Shown piece by piece: positions 62,980 through 64,000 of a DNA stretch of 64,000 nucleotides. This stretch comes from Paragorgia papillata (Eukaryota > Cnidaria > Anthozoa > Scleralcyonacea > Coralliidae): positions 3,334,001-3,398,000 of the forward strand of contig JAWNZC010000023.1 of NCBI GenBank assembly GCA_035771165.1. The letters are read 5' to 3'. Below the pieces are notes generated by a model. It ran no database searches, was not told where the DNA came from, and saw only the letters and a list, made by a program, of their open reading frames with translations. The stretch's first letter is position 1; each line of letters starts with the position of its first letter. A program made the position numbers and the translations under genes.

Positions 62980-64000
62980 TAATCATCACTTACAATCGAA
63001 GGAACAGATCTGCTTTAGTAAACAGAGAACATACTAACCTACTTCCTATTAAATGTACTCCAGTGGTATCACGAAGGACATCTACAGTCCAGTTTGCTGT
63101 GCCAAAATGCATGTTTTTGAATATATGCAGTCTGATGAAATTTAAGAGAGGAATGAAGGCATCAGTATCGCTAGAAGTGGATATGCATGCGGCTGATATA
63201 GATATATGCGTTGTTTCTGAAACTCATCTGAAAAAATAAGTCCCAGATTCTATGGTGGCTATTGCTAATTACACAATCTATAGGCGCGACAGAAATTGCT
63301 TTGATAACGACAAGCGGCAGAAAGGAGGGGTTGCAATTTGCACAAGGAACAACATCAAGGTGAGAAGAGTCAACAAATCTGATCTTTATCAATGTATTAG
63401 CTAATTAGCATAATTATCCAGTTGCCATCAAGTCATAAAATGCTAATGTGTGGAGTCTACCACCCTCCAAAAACTACGTATATGGAAGGTGACTTAATAG
63501 AATACTTAACGGATATCGTTGACGACTTTTTGGAAGAGAATCCGAAAGGGTTAGTTGTTTGTGGTGGTGATCTTAATCGTTTAGACCTTGAAAAACTTTC
63601 GTCATTACATGTATCTGGTTTAAAGGCATTGGTTGATTTTCCAACAAGGAATGCATCAATCTTGGACAATTGTTTAACAAACAATACAAGTCTATTTTCA
63701 AAGTGCTACCCATTTGATGCTCAAATTAGAACTGACCACAGAGGAGTGATACTACCAGCAGGAACAAAGCTTAAGCCCTTGAGGTTTAAGTATATATTGC
63801 GAGATTATAGAGAGCACCGTAAAGCTGCATTTAATAGAAAGCTGTTGGAACATGATTGGAGTAACATTTGCAATAGCAGAGATATTGACTCAGCTGTAAA
63901 TTGTCTCCAGTTAGATCTACATCGTTTAATGGATGAATGTTTTCCCTCCAAGGTTGTACATATGTCATCAAGAGATCCGCCCTGGATGACACCGCTGGTT
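62980..64000 (+). pseudogene. LINE endonuclease/N-terminal part, damaged, runs off right edge
   Basis: Reads RNRSALVNREHTNLLPIKCT, FAVPKCMFLNICSLMKFK, DMHAADIDICVVSETHLKK, stop (63237-63239), VPDSMVAIANYTIYRRDRN, DKRQKGGVAICTRNNIKVRR, then a frame break near 63400, MLMCGVYHPPKTTY, LVVCGGDLNRLDL, LVDFPTRNASILDNCLTN, FDAQIRTDHRGV and RDPPWMTPLV at the edge. This is an exonuclease-endonuclease-phosphatase (APE) domain of a CR1/L2-type element: SETHL, GGDLN (for GGDFN) and TDHRG (for SDH) are its catalytic blocks. One stop and one frameshift mean the copy is inactive. The RT part should lie beyond the right edge. Confidence 0.88.

Overview
This is AT-rich eukaryotic nuclear DNA with split genes and very many repeats. 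The gene content (a GPI-type transferrin, a secreted PLCXD phospholipase-like protein, a DUF3504/ZMYM2-like gene), the Penelope-like retroelements with hammerhead-like motifs and the abundance of palindromic MITEs fit a marine invertebrate, most likely an anthozoan cnidarian (coral or sea anemone). The species was not determined.

Three split host-type genes can be rebuilt with consistent splice phases. (1) The minus-strand 5' part of a ZMYM2/QRICH1-like DUF3504 gene lies at 1-1272 and runs off the left edge. (2) A plus-strand transferrin/melanotransferrin-like gene has four exons visible between 7863 and 25517. They encode one complete lobe and a hydrophobic C-terminus of GPI-anchor type, and two of the four classical iron ligands appear to be replaced. 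(3) A minus-strand PLCXD gene (PI-PLC X domain) has four coding exons between 35560 and 26373, with a signal peptide at the start. Genes 2 and 3 converge tail to tail, with 855 bp between their stop codons.

Most of the rest is mobile DNA. There are 5'-truncated LINE fragments (8172, 15887 minus, 36725, 54463 minus, 62980 to the right edge) and tRNA-derived SINE-like units. An inverted pair of Penelope-like element fragments sits in PLCXD intron 3. Many TIR elements are present, several with clear target-site duplications: TAA (3030-3565, 10537-10940), TA (22160-22481), TTAA (53218-53927), 7 bp (30142-30516) and 8 bp hAT-type (42511-42972 and its mirror copy, 57374-57881). Microsatellites, poly-C/poly-G runs and minisatellites are common. 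A 28S-rRNA-like fragment lies at 5902-5980 and a RecQ-like helicase remnant at 12153-12461.

Two structures stand out. A palindrome of about 10.4 kb (38913-49370) has arms of about 5 kb around a 481-bp spacer, and carries (CTAAA)n arrays, a hAT MITE and a possible first exon in each arm. Hammerhead-ribozyme-like motifs occur at least four times. Three lie inside PLCXD introns, two of them in the same orientation as the gene.
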